Notes under the pieces: model-generated | The model's input: only the letters and a program-made list of their open reading frames with translations | What the model was told of the DNA's origin: nothing | Database searches by the model: none | Shown here: positions 56,340-64,000 of the stretch, piece after piece | Position numbering within the stretch: the first letter of the stretch is position 1 | Layout: every line of letters starts with the position of its first letter | DNA from: Breoghania corrubedonensis | GTDB lineage: Bacteria > Pseudomonadota > Alphaproteobacteria > Rhizobiales > Stappiaceae | Assembly (NCBI RefSeq): GCF_003053845.1 | Contig: NZ_QAYG01000010.1 | Span: 62,001-126,000, forward strand | Reading direction: 5' to 3' | Length of the DNA: 64,000 nucleotides | Position numbers and translations under genes: made by a program

Positions 56340-56352
56340 CAATTATGCTGGG

Positions 56353-56481
56353 GCCCATCCTTCAAGACGGACGCTTCGCGTCCTCCTCAGGATGACGTTG
56401 TGTGTGTTGCCGCTTCCGCAGAAATAACAACACGATAACGTCATCCTCAGGAGGCCCGCAGGGCCGTCTCGAAAGATGGGC
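56353..56481. repeat. REP-like inverted pair
   Basis: Two copies of a sequence starting GCCCATC(C/T)TTC(A/G)AGACGG and ending CTCAGGATGACGTT lie head to head (56353-56399 and, inverted, 56437-56481). Each has its own short palindrome in the middle. This is a familiar REP/BIME type in Rhizobiales and lies in the gap between the YiiX-like gene and the convergent kinase gene, where it may act as a terminator. Confidence 0.8.
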
Positions 56482-56508
56482 GCAGCCTCCGCCCAACCGC
56501 GGCCGCCC

Positions 56509-57909
56509 TCAGCCCGCCGTCGGCAGCCGCAAGCGGGCTATCAGCCCCGGATCGTTGTCTGCCAGTTCCAGCTTGCCGCGATGAAGATGCGCCACCGCCT
56601 GCACCAGCGACAGGCCGAGACCGGAGCCCGGCGCCGTGCGGCTTTCCTCCAGCCGAACAAACCGGCGCAGCACCCGTTCATGGTCCTCTTGCGGGATGCC
56701 GGGGCCGTTATCGGCGATCGTCATCACCACCTCGCCACCCGCGCAGGCGACGCTCAGCGTGATGTGCAAGGGCCCCGCGTCGTCGTCCCTCGCGGCCAAC
56801 GTGCCGTATTTCAGCGCATTGTCGACGAGATTGGCGAGCGCCTGGGCGATCAGTTCGCGCGAGCCTTCCACGGGGGCGGCCTCGCAGATGTCTGCGGTGA
56901 ACATGACGCCCTCATCCTCGGCCACCGGTTCGTAGAGCTCGGCGACCTCGCGGGCGATCTCGCAGGCGTCCACCCGCTCGCGTCCCTCATCGGGCGAGCC
57001 CGCCTCGACGCGTGCGATCTTCAACAGCGCGTTGAAGATGCGGATGAGCTGGTCCGATTCCTCGATCGTCGCGTCCAGCGCCTCGCGATAGCCTTCCACC
57101 GAAGGCTCCTGGCGCAGCGCCGCCTCCACCCGGTTGCGCAACCGGGTGAGCGGGGTCTTGAGGTCGTGGGCGATGTTGTCGGAAACGTCCTTCAGCCCCT
57201 GCATCAAAAGCTCGATGCGCTCCAGCATGGCATTGACGTTTTCCGCCAGCCGGTCGATCTCGTCGCCCGATCCGGTCACATGCAGGCGGCGGGAAAGATC
57301 GCCTTCCATGATGCGCCGTCCCGTGTCGGACACCGCATCGATACGGCGCAGGACGCGGCGGCCGACGAAGAGCCAGCTCAGCACCGCCAGCACGCCGACC
57401 ACGGCGATCGTGATCCTGAGCGCTGAGCCGATCACCTCGCGAAAGCGCCTGCCCTCGCTCATGTCGCGGCCGATCAGGATGTGGAAGCCATTGGGCAGGA
57501 CGAAGACACGCACGGCCGCCTCCTGCGGTTGCGCGTCCGTGGCGTTTCTCAGATAGTGCACGATCTGGATCGGCACTTCCGGGTCGCGCGGCATGGCGCC
57601 CTTGAGCTTGGCGATGTTACCGGCGATGAAGTCGCCCGAATAGTCGGTGACGAGATAGAGGCTCGCGCCCGGCTGCCGACCGCGCCGTTCCACCACGTCG
57701 ATCAGCCGGCGGATACCGCCTTGAGCGAACTGCTCGCCGAGCCCCTTGACCTCCGCCTCGATCGTCTCGTTGAGTTGCTCACGCATCATCTGCTGGGTGG
57801 TGTGGCCGATATAGACCACCAGCAACACCGAAAAGATCGCAAAGGCCGCCAGGTAGACGACCGAGAGCTTGAAGGCCGTCGTGCGGACGAGCTTACCGAG
57901 CGTCGTCAC
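56509..57909 (-). CDS. sensor histidine kinase, FeuQ-like
   Basis: The 466-residue protein starts at a GTG at 57909 that overlaps the response regulator gene by 17 bases; the longer frame to 58068 is out of phase with that gene and not used. It has two membrane helices (12-34 and 164-183) around a periplasmic sensor, a HAMP domain (184-236), phospho-acceptor His248 (NIAHDLKTPLTRLRN) and a HATPase domain (NLVDNALKYG, DNGPGI, GSGLGLSLVQA). The pair fits FeuP/FeuQ of Sinorhizobium, which control osmoadaptation and cyclic glucan export. The small periplasmic inhibitor FeuN was not found here. Confidence 0.88.
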   Translation of the reverse strand: MTTLGKLVRTTAFKLSVVYLAAFAIFSVLLVVYIGHTTQQMMREQLNETIEAEVKGLGEQFAQGGIRRLIDVVERRGRQPGASLYLVTDYSGDFIAGNIAKLKGAMPRDPEVPIQIVHYLRNATDAQPQEAAVRVFVLPNGFHILIGRDMSEGRRFREVIGSALRITIAVVGVLAVLSWLFVGRRVLRRIDAVSDTGRRIMEGDLSRRLHVTGSGDEIDRLAENVNAMLERIELLMQGLKDVSDNIAHDLKTPLTRLRNRVEAALRQEPSVEGYREALDATIEESDQLIRIFNALLKIARVEAGSPDEGRERVDACEIAREVAELYEPVAEDEGVMFTADICEAAPVEGSRELIAQALANLVDNALKYGTLAARDDDAGPLHITLSVACAGGEVVMTIADNGPGIPQEDHERVLRRFVRLEESRTAPGSGLGLSLVQAVAHLHRGKLELADNDPGLIARLRLPTAG

Positions 57910-58573
57910 GAATCGTGTACCCCGCGCCACGGATGGTGTGGAGGAGCGGCCGCGCGAACCCCTTGTCGATCTTCGCGCGAAGCCGCGAAATGTGGACATC
58001 GATGACGTTGGTCTGCGGGTCGAAGTGATAGTCCCAGACGTTCTCCAGGAGCATGGTGCGGGTGACAACCTGGCCTGCGTGCTTCATCAGGTATTCCAAA
58101 AGCCGGAATTCGCGCGGCTGCAAGACGATGGGCTGGTCTGCACGGGTGGCGGAATGGGCGAGGCGGTCGAGTTCGAGATCGCCGACCTTGAAAGTCGTCT
58201 CCGCATCCGCCGGCCGTGTTCGCCGCCCCAGCGCCTCCACACGCGCCAGCAGTTCGGAGAAGGAATAGGGCTTGGGCAGATAGTCATCGCCACCGGCCCT
58301 CAGCCCCTTCACCCGATCATCGACCTGACCGAGCGCGGACAGGATCAGGATCGGCGTCTGGTCGCCTTCCTGCTTCAGCGCCTCGATCACGGCGAGCCCG
58401 TCACGCCTGGGCAACATCCGGTCGACCACCAGCACATCGTAATCGGCGGAGGACGCCATGGCATGGCCCGTCTCGCCGTCGCCGGCGTGATCGGCCACAT
58501 GGCCGGCTTCCTTCAGGGCCTTGACCAGATAGGCGGCCGCCTCCTGATCGTCTTCGATGATGAGAATCCGCAT
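57893..58573 (-). CDS. OmpR-family response regulator, FeuP-like
   Basis: The 226-residue protein starts at the ATG at 58573; an ATG at 58582 adds three residues. The receiver domain has Asp8-Asp9, phospho-acceptor Asp51 (VVDRMLP) and Lys101 (LPKPYSF). The C-terminal winged helix is of the OmpR type (LQPREFRLLEYLMKHAGQVVTR, then TVRGAGY-like TIRGAGYTI). It is translationally coupled to the kinase gene and lies downstream of degP, as in other Rhizobiales. Probable target genes are cell-envelope functions. Confidence 0.92.
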   Translation of the reverse strand: MRILIIEDDQEAAAYLVKALKEAGHVADHAGDGETGHAMASSADYDVLVVDRMLPRRDGLAVIEALKQEGDQTPILILSALGQVDDRVKGLRAGGDDYLPKPYSFSELLARVEALGRRTRPADAETTFKVGDLELDRLAHSATRADQPIVLQPREFRLLEYLMKHAGQVVTRTMLLENVWDYHFDPQTNVIDVHISRLRAKIDKGFARPLLHTIRGAGYTIRDDAR

Positions 58574-58678
58574 GGTGGACATCTTATAGCAAGCCGCGTG
58601 AAGGTTGTGGCGTATCGTTCGGGCGCTTTCAGGGGCGAGATCGTCGTTTGTTCGGCACATCACCGAAATCTCCGCAGC

Positions 58679-58804
58679 GTCATCCCGAACGCGATGCGGC
58701 GCGAAGTGCCGCTTCGCAGATCCGGGATCTTCCCACGGTTCCGGCCGCTCGAGGTCCCGGGTCTGCGCCGCAACGTTGCACGTTGCAGCGCGCCCGGGAT
58801 GACG
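58679..58804. repeat. REP-like inverted element (CGTCATCCCG ... CGGGATGACG)
   Basis: Terminal 10-bp perfect inverted repeats bound a 126-bp GC-rich unit with internal complementarity, including a CCGGGA/TCCCGG pair. The same ends are seen on intergenic elements across alphaproteobacteria. It lies in the 349-bp gap between the response regulator and degP, which has no gene. Confidence 0.75.
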
Positions 58805-58825
58805 CTGGAGGGCCCCAAATACAGA

Positions 58826-58852
58826 CGGCGGCGGACCGTTGGTCCGCCGCCG
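58826..58852. terminator. hairpin downstream of degP
   Basis: A perfect 12-bp stem (CGGCGGCGGACC and its complement) with a GTT/AAC loop lies 71 bases past the degP stop. On the minus strand it is followed by TCTGTATTTGG, a poor U-run, so termination is likely but incomplete. Confidence 0.6.
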
Positions 58853-58922
58853 CTGCTCCGACTGGACGAATGTCGGGGGCGACATGAAATCATCCGTCCG
58901 GCGGAATTGGGAGAAGGGGGCC

Positions 58923-60470
58923 TCAGCCGTCCTTCTTCAGCGAAAGCGCCACGAAGCGCATGTCGTTGTTGTGCTGGACACGCAACAGCAGTGCCTTGCG
59001 GCCGTCCTCGCGCGCGGCTTTTGCCTGCTTGGCGACATCCTGCGGCGTGTCGACCTTGACGCCACCGGCCTCAAGGATGACGTCGCCGGCCTGAAGACCC
59101 TTGCTGGCGGCCGGGCCGTCGGGATCGACCGAGCCGATCACGACGCCGTCCGTATCGAGCCCCGCCTCGCGGGCATTGGCGAGTTCAAGGCCGAGGGAGG
59201 AGACCGAGCCTTGCGTGTCGCCGCTGTCGGCGGAGGCCACCTGCTGCTTGTCCGGCATCTTGCCGAGCGTGACGCTCAGCGTCTTTTCCTTACCGTCGCG
59301 CCAGATCTGGACATCGACCTTCGCGCCCGGCTCATAGCCGGCGATCATCTTGGCGAGTTCGCGCGGCCCTTTCACCGGCTTGCCGTCGACTTCGAGGATG
59401 GCGTCGCCGGTCTTAATGCCGGCTTCCGCGGCGGGGCTGGTGTCGGTCGGGTTGGCGACCAGCGCGCCTTCCGCCTTCTTCAGGCCGAGGCTGTCGGCGA
59501 TGTCCTGGGAGACGGGCTGGATCTGCACGCCAAGCCAGCCGCGCACCACATGTCCGTCATCCTTCAGCTCGTTGATGACCTGCTTGGCTGTCTCCGCAGG
59601 AATGGCGAAGGCGATGCCGACATTGCCGCCCGACGGCGAGTAGATCGCGGCGTTGATGCCGATCACCTCACCCCTGGTGTTGAAGGCCGGTCCGCCGGAA
59701 TTGCCGCGGTTGATGGGGGCGTCGATCTGAATGAAGTCGTCATAGGGGCCCGCGCCGATATCACGGCCGCGCGCCGAGACGATACCGGCCGTCACCGACC
59801 CGCCGAGGCCGAACGGATTGCCGACGGCCACCACCCATTCGCCGACCTGCGGCGCGTCGTTGGCGAAGTCGACATAGGTGAACTTGTGACCCTTGCCGTC
59901 CACTTTCAGCAGTGCCAGGTCAGTGCGTTCGTCAGCGCCGATGAGCTTGGCATTGTATTCGGTGCCGTCGTCCATCTTCACCGTGAACTTGTCGCCGCCT
60001 TCAACCACATGCTGGTTGGTGACGATGTAGCCGTCATCGGAAATGAAGAAGCCCGAGCCTTGCGCCATGCCATAGCGGTGCTTCTTGTGCTGATCGCCGT
60101 TATTGTTGCCGCGGCGGTCGTTCCAGAAGCGCTTGAAGGGATGGTTGGGCGGCAGGTTGCGGAAGAAGTCCGGCACGTCGCCACCGAAGCCGAAGCTCCA
60201 GCCCTGCATCTCGTTGTCGGCGACCGGGGCGACCTCGGAGCGCACGATCACGGAAACCACGGCGGGCTGCACGGCCTTGACGACGCCGGTGAAGTCGGTG
60301 GGGCCGGCATTGTTCACATGGACCGGATCGGCAAGCGCGAACTGGCCCGGGATCATCGTCTGTGCGGTGAAGCCACCGGCCAGGGCCAGAGCAAGCGCGC
60401 CGGCCATCAGCTTGGAGCGGCGCGTGCGCAGGATGCCGGAGGGGGCCTTCTTTTCGTTTTCAGCAGTCAT
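58923..60470 (-). CDS. degP: periplasmic serine protease/chaperone, Do family
   Basis: The 515-residue protein has a signal anchor (residues 20-40), a trypsin-like domain with the triad His154 (TNQHVVEGG), Asp184 (ERTDLALLKV) and Ser258 (RGNSGGPAF), and two PDZ domains (about 290-385 and 405-510). It degrades or refolds misfolded periplasmic proteins. The length is that of rhizobial DegP. It precedes the FeuP/FeuQ-like genes on the same strand and follows the ccm genes, an order shared by related genomes, here interrupted by one extra gene (60642-61238). Confidence 0.95.
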   Translation of the reverse strand: MTAENEKKAPSGILRTRRSKLMAGALALALAGGFTAQTMIPGQFALADPVHVNNAGPTDFTGVVKAVQPAVVSVIVRSEVAPVADNEMQGWSFGFGGDVPDFFRNLPPNHPFKRFWNDRRGNNNGDQHKKHRYGMAQGSGFFISDDGYIVTNQHVVEGGDKFTVKMDDGTEYNAKLIGADERTDLALLKVDGKGHKFTYVDFANDAPQVGEWVVAVGNPFGLGGSVTAGIVSARGRDIGAGPYDDFIQIDAPINRGNSGGPAFNTRGEVIGINAAIYSPSGGNVGIAFAIPAETAKQVINELKDDGHVVRGWLGVQIQPVSQDIADSLGLKKAEGALVANPTDTSPAAEAGIKTGDAILEVDGKPVKGPRELAKMIAGYEPGAKVDVQIWRDGKEKTLSVTLGKMPDKQQVASADSGDTQGSVSSLGLELANAREAGLDTDGVVIGSVDPDGPAASKGLQAGDVILEAGGVKVDTPQDVAKQAKAAREDGRKALLLRVQHNNDMRFVALSLKKDG

Positions 60471-60641
60471 CGTTGGCGTACTCCGATAATGAAGATCAGG
60501 GGGACGGAAACGAGACGGGGAGGAGGCCCTGTGCGTTTCGCTCCGTGCTTGATGCTCAATATGGGGCAGGCCGGATTACAGACGCCTTTCGGGCGGATTA
60601 AACATTGGTAATGTGGCACCGGATGACAGGTTTACCGCCTG

Positions 60642-61238
60642 TCACAGGCAAGGATCCATCACCGGCAATCGCGGTGTTGCGAGCAACGTCTCCAGCGCCT
60701 CAACGTCGAGCAGACCGGGCAGAAAGGTCCGCACGCCGTCAAGGCTTGCAGCATCGCACGCCTTCTGCTTCTTGCGCGCCGCTACGGTCGAAACGATGGC
60801 GCCATAGTTCTCGGCTGCGCGTTCAACTGGAACAGGAGGAAACGCATTGCTCGCGTAGTACGAAAGCAGTTTCGCTTTATTCGCTTCAAAACCCGTGGCC
60901 TGCTTGTCATCCATAAGGTCGGGACATCTTTTGCCTGCCGCCTCAATCTCGATGAACAACATGGCAACGCATCCAACAGCCCCTTTCGGATCGTGGCCGA
61001 AGTAGCCGTCCCCCGTATCAATAATTTCAACACCGTCGGGCAATGTCACGGATTTCGTGCCATCGGCATTTCGAACGATGCGATCGGAATACTTTTCAAA
61101 CAGCGCCGCGTAGTCGATGAGCCTCAGAGGATCGGCGGACGCAGGAAAGACAAACGCGACAAGGAACAAGAAAACAGGAACTACCCCGGCAGCGACACGC
61201 CACCGCAGATCGACATACTTTGCCAGCTCCACGAACAT
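60642..61238 (-). CDS. hypothetical protein with N-terminal signal anchor
   Basis: The 198-residue protein starts at the ATG at 61238 with GGAGGG upstream. A hydrophobic segment (about 15-34, ending PASAD) is a signal peptide or anchor. The mature part has Cys residues at about 86, 101, 159 and 197 and many Lys/Ala-rich helices (EANKAKLLSYYASNAF, ARKKQKACDAASL). No family is recognised. It lies between ccmH and degP, which are adjacent in many relatives, so it looks like an insertion in that block. Confidence 0.62.
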   Translation of the reverse strand: MFVELAKYVDLRWRVAAGVVPVFLFLVAFVFPASADPLRLIDYAALFEKYSDRIVRNADGTKSVTLPDGVEIIDTGDGYFGHDPKGAVGCVAMLFIEIEAAGKRCPDLMDDKQATGFEANKAKLLSYYASNAFPPVPVERAAENYGAIVSTVAARKKQKACDAASLDGVRTFLPGLLDVEALETLLATPRLPVMDPCL

Positions 61239-61282
61239 TCCCTCCTCTGCATGGATCGAAAGGAGTGATCGCCTTCGGCCCC

Positions 61283-61810
61283 TCACCCCTCCCCCATGAT
61301 CCGCTTCAATTCCGCCTTCTCAGCCTCGTCGAGCGGTGTCGCGCCGGGGGCGTCGTCTGTGTTGTGCTTCCTGCGGCGGTAGCTGACGAACATGATCACA
61401 GCGCCCAGTAACAGCGCGCCAAGGGGCGCGAACCACAGGATGAATGTCTTCCTCTCGAAACGCGGTTTCAGGAGAACGAATTCGCCGTAACGGGCCACCA
61501 GATAGTCGCGCACCTCTTCGTCCGTATCACCCGCCTTCAGGCGCTCGCGCACCAGAAGACGCAGGTCGCGGGCGAGATCGGCGTTGGATTCGTCGATGGA
61601 TTCGTTCTGGCAGACCATGCAGCGCAGGCCTTCGGAAATCTCTCTCGCGCGCGCCTCCAGCTTCGGGTCCTTCAGCATCTCGTCCGGCTGAACGGCCCAG
61701 GCGGGCGTGGTGGCAATCAATGTGAAACCGCCGACACCGGCCCCGCTCAGGGCAAAAGCGATCAGGAAGGCGAGGCAAAACCGGCGCATCTCGAAATTCC
61801 TTGAACTCAT
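61283..61810 (-). CDS. ccmH: cytochrome c maturation protein CcmH (CycL)
   Basis: The protein has 175 residues from the ATG at 61810 with GGAAGG upstream; an ATG at 61789 also has AAGGAA. After a signal peptide comes the CcmH domain with the redox pair Cys64-Met-Val-Cys67 ([10 protein letters not shown]), then one membrane helix ([20 protein letters not shown]) and a cytoplasmic tail. CcmH reduces apocytochrome c and, with CcmF and CcmI, attaches haem in the periplasm. It is 24 bp after ccmF. Confidence 0.95.
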   Translation of the reverse strand: MSSRNFEMRRFCLAFLIAFALSGAGVGGFTLIATTPAWAVQPDEMLKDPKLEARAREISEGLRCMVCQNESIDESNADLARDLRLLVRERLKAGDTDEEVRDYLVARYGEFVLLKPRFERKTFILWFAPLGALLLGAVIMFVSYRRRKHNTDDAPGATPLDEAEKAELKRIMGEG

Positions 61811-61834
61811 AATCACGCCTTCCGAAACAATAGC

Positions 61835-63817
61835 CTACTCAGCAGGCATCGCCGCTGCGGCATGGTGCGCGCGGCGTGGTGCGCCAACGCGCAACCGCCG
61901 GTCGCTCAAAGAGAAAAGCCCGCCAATGACCATGACCACAGCGCCAAGCCAGATCAGCGTCACCAGCGGTTTGTAATAGGCGCGCATGACCACCGCACCT
62001 CCATCCTTGGCATCGCCCAGAGAGACGTAAACCTGGTTGAAGCCGAAAGTCTCGATCGCGGATTCCGTCGTCGGCATCTGGCGCGCCATGTAGAAGCGCT
62101 TGGCGGGCTCCATGTTCGCGAGCATCACACCGCCCTTGCGCAGGCTGAAATGACCCACGTCCTCGCGGTAGTTGGATCCGGTCGACGGCGTCAGCCCCTC
62201 GAAGGTCAGATCGTAACCGCCGATCGACCTGGTTTCGCCGGGCTGCATCACGGTGATCACCTCCTGTTGCCAGGCGGTCACCGCGACGATGCCGAGCATG
62301 GTCGCCCCCATGCCGAAATGCCCCAGCATCGCGCCCCAGGAAGAACGCGGCAGGCCGGCGGCGCGCGAAAACGACTGGCCAAGCGGAATACGGCCGAGCT
62401 TAACCCGCCAGACGATTTCCGAAACCGCCCCGATCATCACCCATGCCGCGATGCCGATGCCGATCGGCGCCATGACGTTGGCCGCCCCTTCCACCCAAGC
62501 GACAACAAGCGCGATGACAATGGCGATGGCGAAAGCCACCATCAGCCGCTGGGCCGCGCCCAGCAGATCGCCGCGCTTCCAGGCCAGGAACGGCCCGAAG
62601 GGAATGGCGAGCAGCAGCGGGATCATAAGCGGGCCGAAGGTCATGTTGAAGAACGGCGCGCCAACGGAAATCTTGTCACCCGTCGTCACATCAAGCGCCA
62701 GCGGATAGAGCGTGCCGACGAGCACCGCCGCGCAGGCCGCCGTCAGGAACAGGTTGTTGAGGATCAGCGCCCCCTCGCGGCTGATAGGCGCGAAAATGCC
62801 ACCTTGCTTCAGCATCGGCGCGCGCCAGGCGTAGAGCGACAGCGAACCGCCGATGAAGATCGCCAGGATCGCCAGGATGAACACGCCGCGCGAAGGATCG
62901 GTGGCAAAGGCATGCACCGAGGTCAAGACACCGGAGCGCACCAGGAAGGTGCCGAGCAGCGACAGCGAGAACGTGAGGATCGCAAGCAGAACCGTCCACA
63001 CCTTCAGCGCATCGCGCTTTTCCATCACGAGGGCGGAATGCAGCAGCGCGGTGCCGGCGAGCCACGGCATGAAGGAGGCGTTCTCGACCGGGTCCCAGAA
63101 CCAGAAGCCGCCCCAGCCAAGCTCGTAATAGGCCCAGTAGGAACCCATGGCGATGCCGAGCGTCAGGAAGATCCAGGCGATCAGGATCCAGGGCCGGACC
63201 CAGCGCGCCCAGGCCGCATCAATACGGCCATCGAGAAGCGCGGCGGCAGCAAACGAGAAGGTGACGGAGAAGCCGACATAGCCGAGATAAAGCAGCGGGG
63301 GATGGATGGCGAGGCCGACATCCTGCAGGATCGGGTTGAGGTCCTGGCCCTCCATCGGCGGATTGGCGATGCGGATAAACGGATTGGAGGTGAACAGGAT
63401 GAAGGAGAGAAAGGCGAGCGAAATCCAGCCCTGAACGCCCAGCACGTTGGCCTTCAGCGTGGCCGGCATGGTGCGGCCGAAGGCGGCGACCAGCGCACCG
63501 AACAGCGCCAGAATCAGCACCCACAGCAGCATCGAGCCTTCATGGTTCCCCCACACGCCGGAAATCCGGTAGATCAGCGGCTTGTCGGAATGGGAGTTCT
63601 GCCAGACGTTGAGAACCGAGAAATCGGAGGTGAGATAGGCGAAGGTCAGCGCGGCGAAGGCAAGCCCCACCATCAGGAACTGCACGCCGGCAACCGGCGC
63701 GGCGACCGCCATCAACCGTTCGTCGCGCATCCGCGCGCCCCAGACGGGCACGACCGACTGCACGATCGAAAGCGCCAGAGCCAGCACGAGTGCGAAATGG
63801 CCGAGTTCGACGATCAT
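61835..63817 (-). CDS. ccmF: cytochrome c haem lyase subunit CcmF (CycK)
   Basis: The 660-residue protein starts at the ATG at 63817 with GGAGAGGG upstream. It has about fourteen membrane helices. The haem-handling WWD-type motif is WGGFWFWDPVENASFMPWL (about 232-250), and conserved His residues are in SGVWGNHEGSMLLW and IHPPLLYLGY. CcmF and CcmH ligate haem from CcmE to CXXCH cytochromes at the periplasmic side of the inner membrane. It precedes ccmH and follows ccmE on the minus strand, the usual ccmIEFH order. Confidence 0.97.
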   Translation of the reverse strand: MIVELGHFALVLALALSIVQSVVPVWGARMRDERLMAVAAPVAGVQFLMVGLAFAALTFAYLTSDFSVLNVWQNSHSDKPLIYRISGVWGNHEGSMLLWVLILALFGALVAAFGRTMPATLKANVLGVQGWISLAFLSFILFTSNPFIRIANPPMEGQDLNPILQDVGLAIHPPLLYLGYVGFSVTFSFAAAALLDGRIDAAWARWVRPWILIAWIFLTLGIAMGSYWAYYELGWGGFWFWDPVENASFMPWLAGTALLHSALVMEKRDALKVWTVLLAILTFSLSLLGTFLVRSGVLTSVHAFATDPSRGVFILAILAIFIGGSLSLYAWRAPMLKQGGIFAPISREGALILNNLFLTAACAAVLVGTLYPLALDVTTGDKISVGAPFFNMTFGPLMIPLLLAIPFGPFLAWKRGDLLGAAQRLMVAFAIAIVIALVVAWVEGAANVMAPIGIGIAAWVMIGAVSEIVWRVKLGRIPLGQSFSRAAGLPRSSWGAMLGHFGMGATMLGIVAVTAWQQEVITVMQPGETRSIGGYDLTFEGLTPSTGSNYREDVGHFSLRKGGVMLANMEPAKRFYMARQMPTTESAIETFGFNQVYVSLGDAKDGGAVVMRAYYKPLVTLIWLGAVVMVIGGLFSLSDRRLRVGAPRRAHHAAAAMPAE

Positions 63818-63933
63818 CTGTTCCCTCTCCTGTTCCCGCGTGCCGGGCTTCATGCCCGTTCGTTAGTTCGTCCGGCCCGTCGCCGTCATCCGTCCGCAAA
63901 CCATCCGGCCCCGAATGGAAGCGATGCGTCGCC

Positions 63934-64000
63934 TCAATTCGTCCGGCTTGCCGGTGCGCTCGGGGTCTCGGCCTGGCTCGTCTTGTCGGCCGCCGGCGCG
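63934..64000 (-). CDS. ccmE: 3' end of ccmE (partial)
   Basis: An open frame runs in from the window edge and ends at a TGA at 63934, encoding a low-complexity tail APAADKTSQAETPSAPASR ending in TN. Such Ala/Pro/Lys-rich tails are common at the C-terminus of CcmE, the periplasmic haem chaperone, and ccmE lies directly upstream of ccmF in related genomes. The haem-binding His is outside the window, so the call rests on position. Confidence 0.55.
   Translation of the reverse strand, partial: APAADKTSQAETPSAPASRTN

Noticed and set aside
58839-60611. A 590-codon plus-strand frame opposite degP
   Set aside because: degP has a full catalytic triad and PDZ domains; the other frame is composition-driven.

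Overview
The window is GC-rich chromosomal DNA from an alphaproteobacterium, most likely order Hyphomicrobiales (Rhizobiales). Three things point there: a fused anthranilate synthase trpE(G) preceded by a Trp-Trp-Trp leader peptide and attenuator; the gene order ccmE-ccmF-ccmH / degP / OmpR-type two-component pair / glnE with pepN nearby; and several REP-like inverted repeats typical of the group. A Stappiaceae-like source is my guess only. No rRNA, tRNA, CRISPR array, prophage or insertion sequence was seen.

Layout. 0-12 kb: a small secreted protein, LysR/mmsA, a TetR-controlled MFS pump with two visible operators, a ChaN-like protein, an MHYT-LytTR regulator, a pirin, a class II aldolase plus ROK sugar kinase, and an AtzG/AtzE-like amidase pair. 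12-16 kb: the trp leader, attenuator and trpE(G), then a divergent membrane protein/LytTR pair. 16-23 kb: an SDR dehydrogenase, then a same-strand set made of a degenerate ABC-exporter-like protein, a cyclic-nucleotide-binding protein, an MBL-fold hydrolase and a class III adenylate cyclase, with a perfect CRP-type site in its middle. 23-29 kb: four glycosyltransferases and a polysaccharide deacetylase-like protein in one operon. 29-38 kb: a methyltransferase, a peptide/opine-type ABC importer, a CRP-like site and a second, Cache/HAMP-type adenylate cyclase. 38-46 kb: glutaryl-CoA catabolism (CoA-transferase, gcdH, TetR), a class D beta-lactamase, a kynurenine-formamidase-like hydrolase and pepN. 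46-64 kb: a PAS histidine kinase, secreted proteins (GlcG-like, a hypothetical, EF-hand), glnE, a YiiX-like protein, the two-component pair, degP, a hypothetical, ccmH, ccmF and the tail of ccmE.

The best candidate for an undescribed system is the 16.9-23.1 kb cyclic-nucleotide module. It places a membrane cyclase, a possible phosphodiesterase of the MBL fold, a cNMP receptor with no output domain, and a large ABC-transporter relative whose ATPase motifs are nearly all replaced next to each other. A consensus CRP operator sits over a plausible class II promoter inside the cluster. A second CRP-like palindrome lies beside the second cyclase, ahead of the peptide importer. All functional links here are inference from sequence and context.
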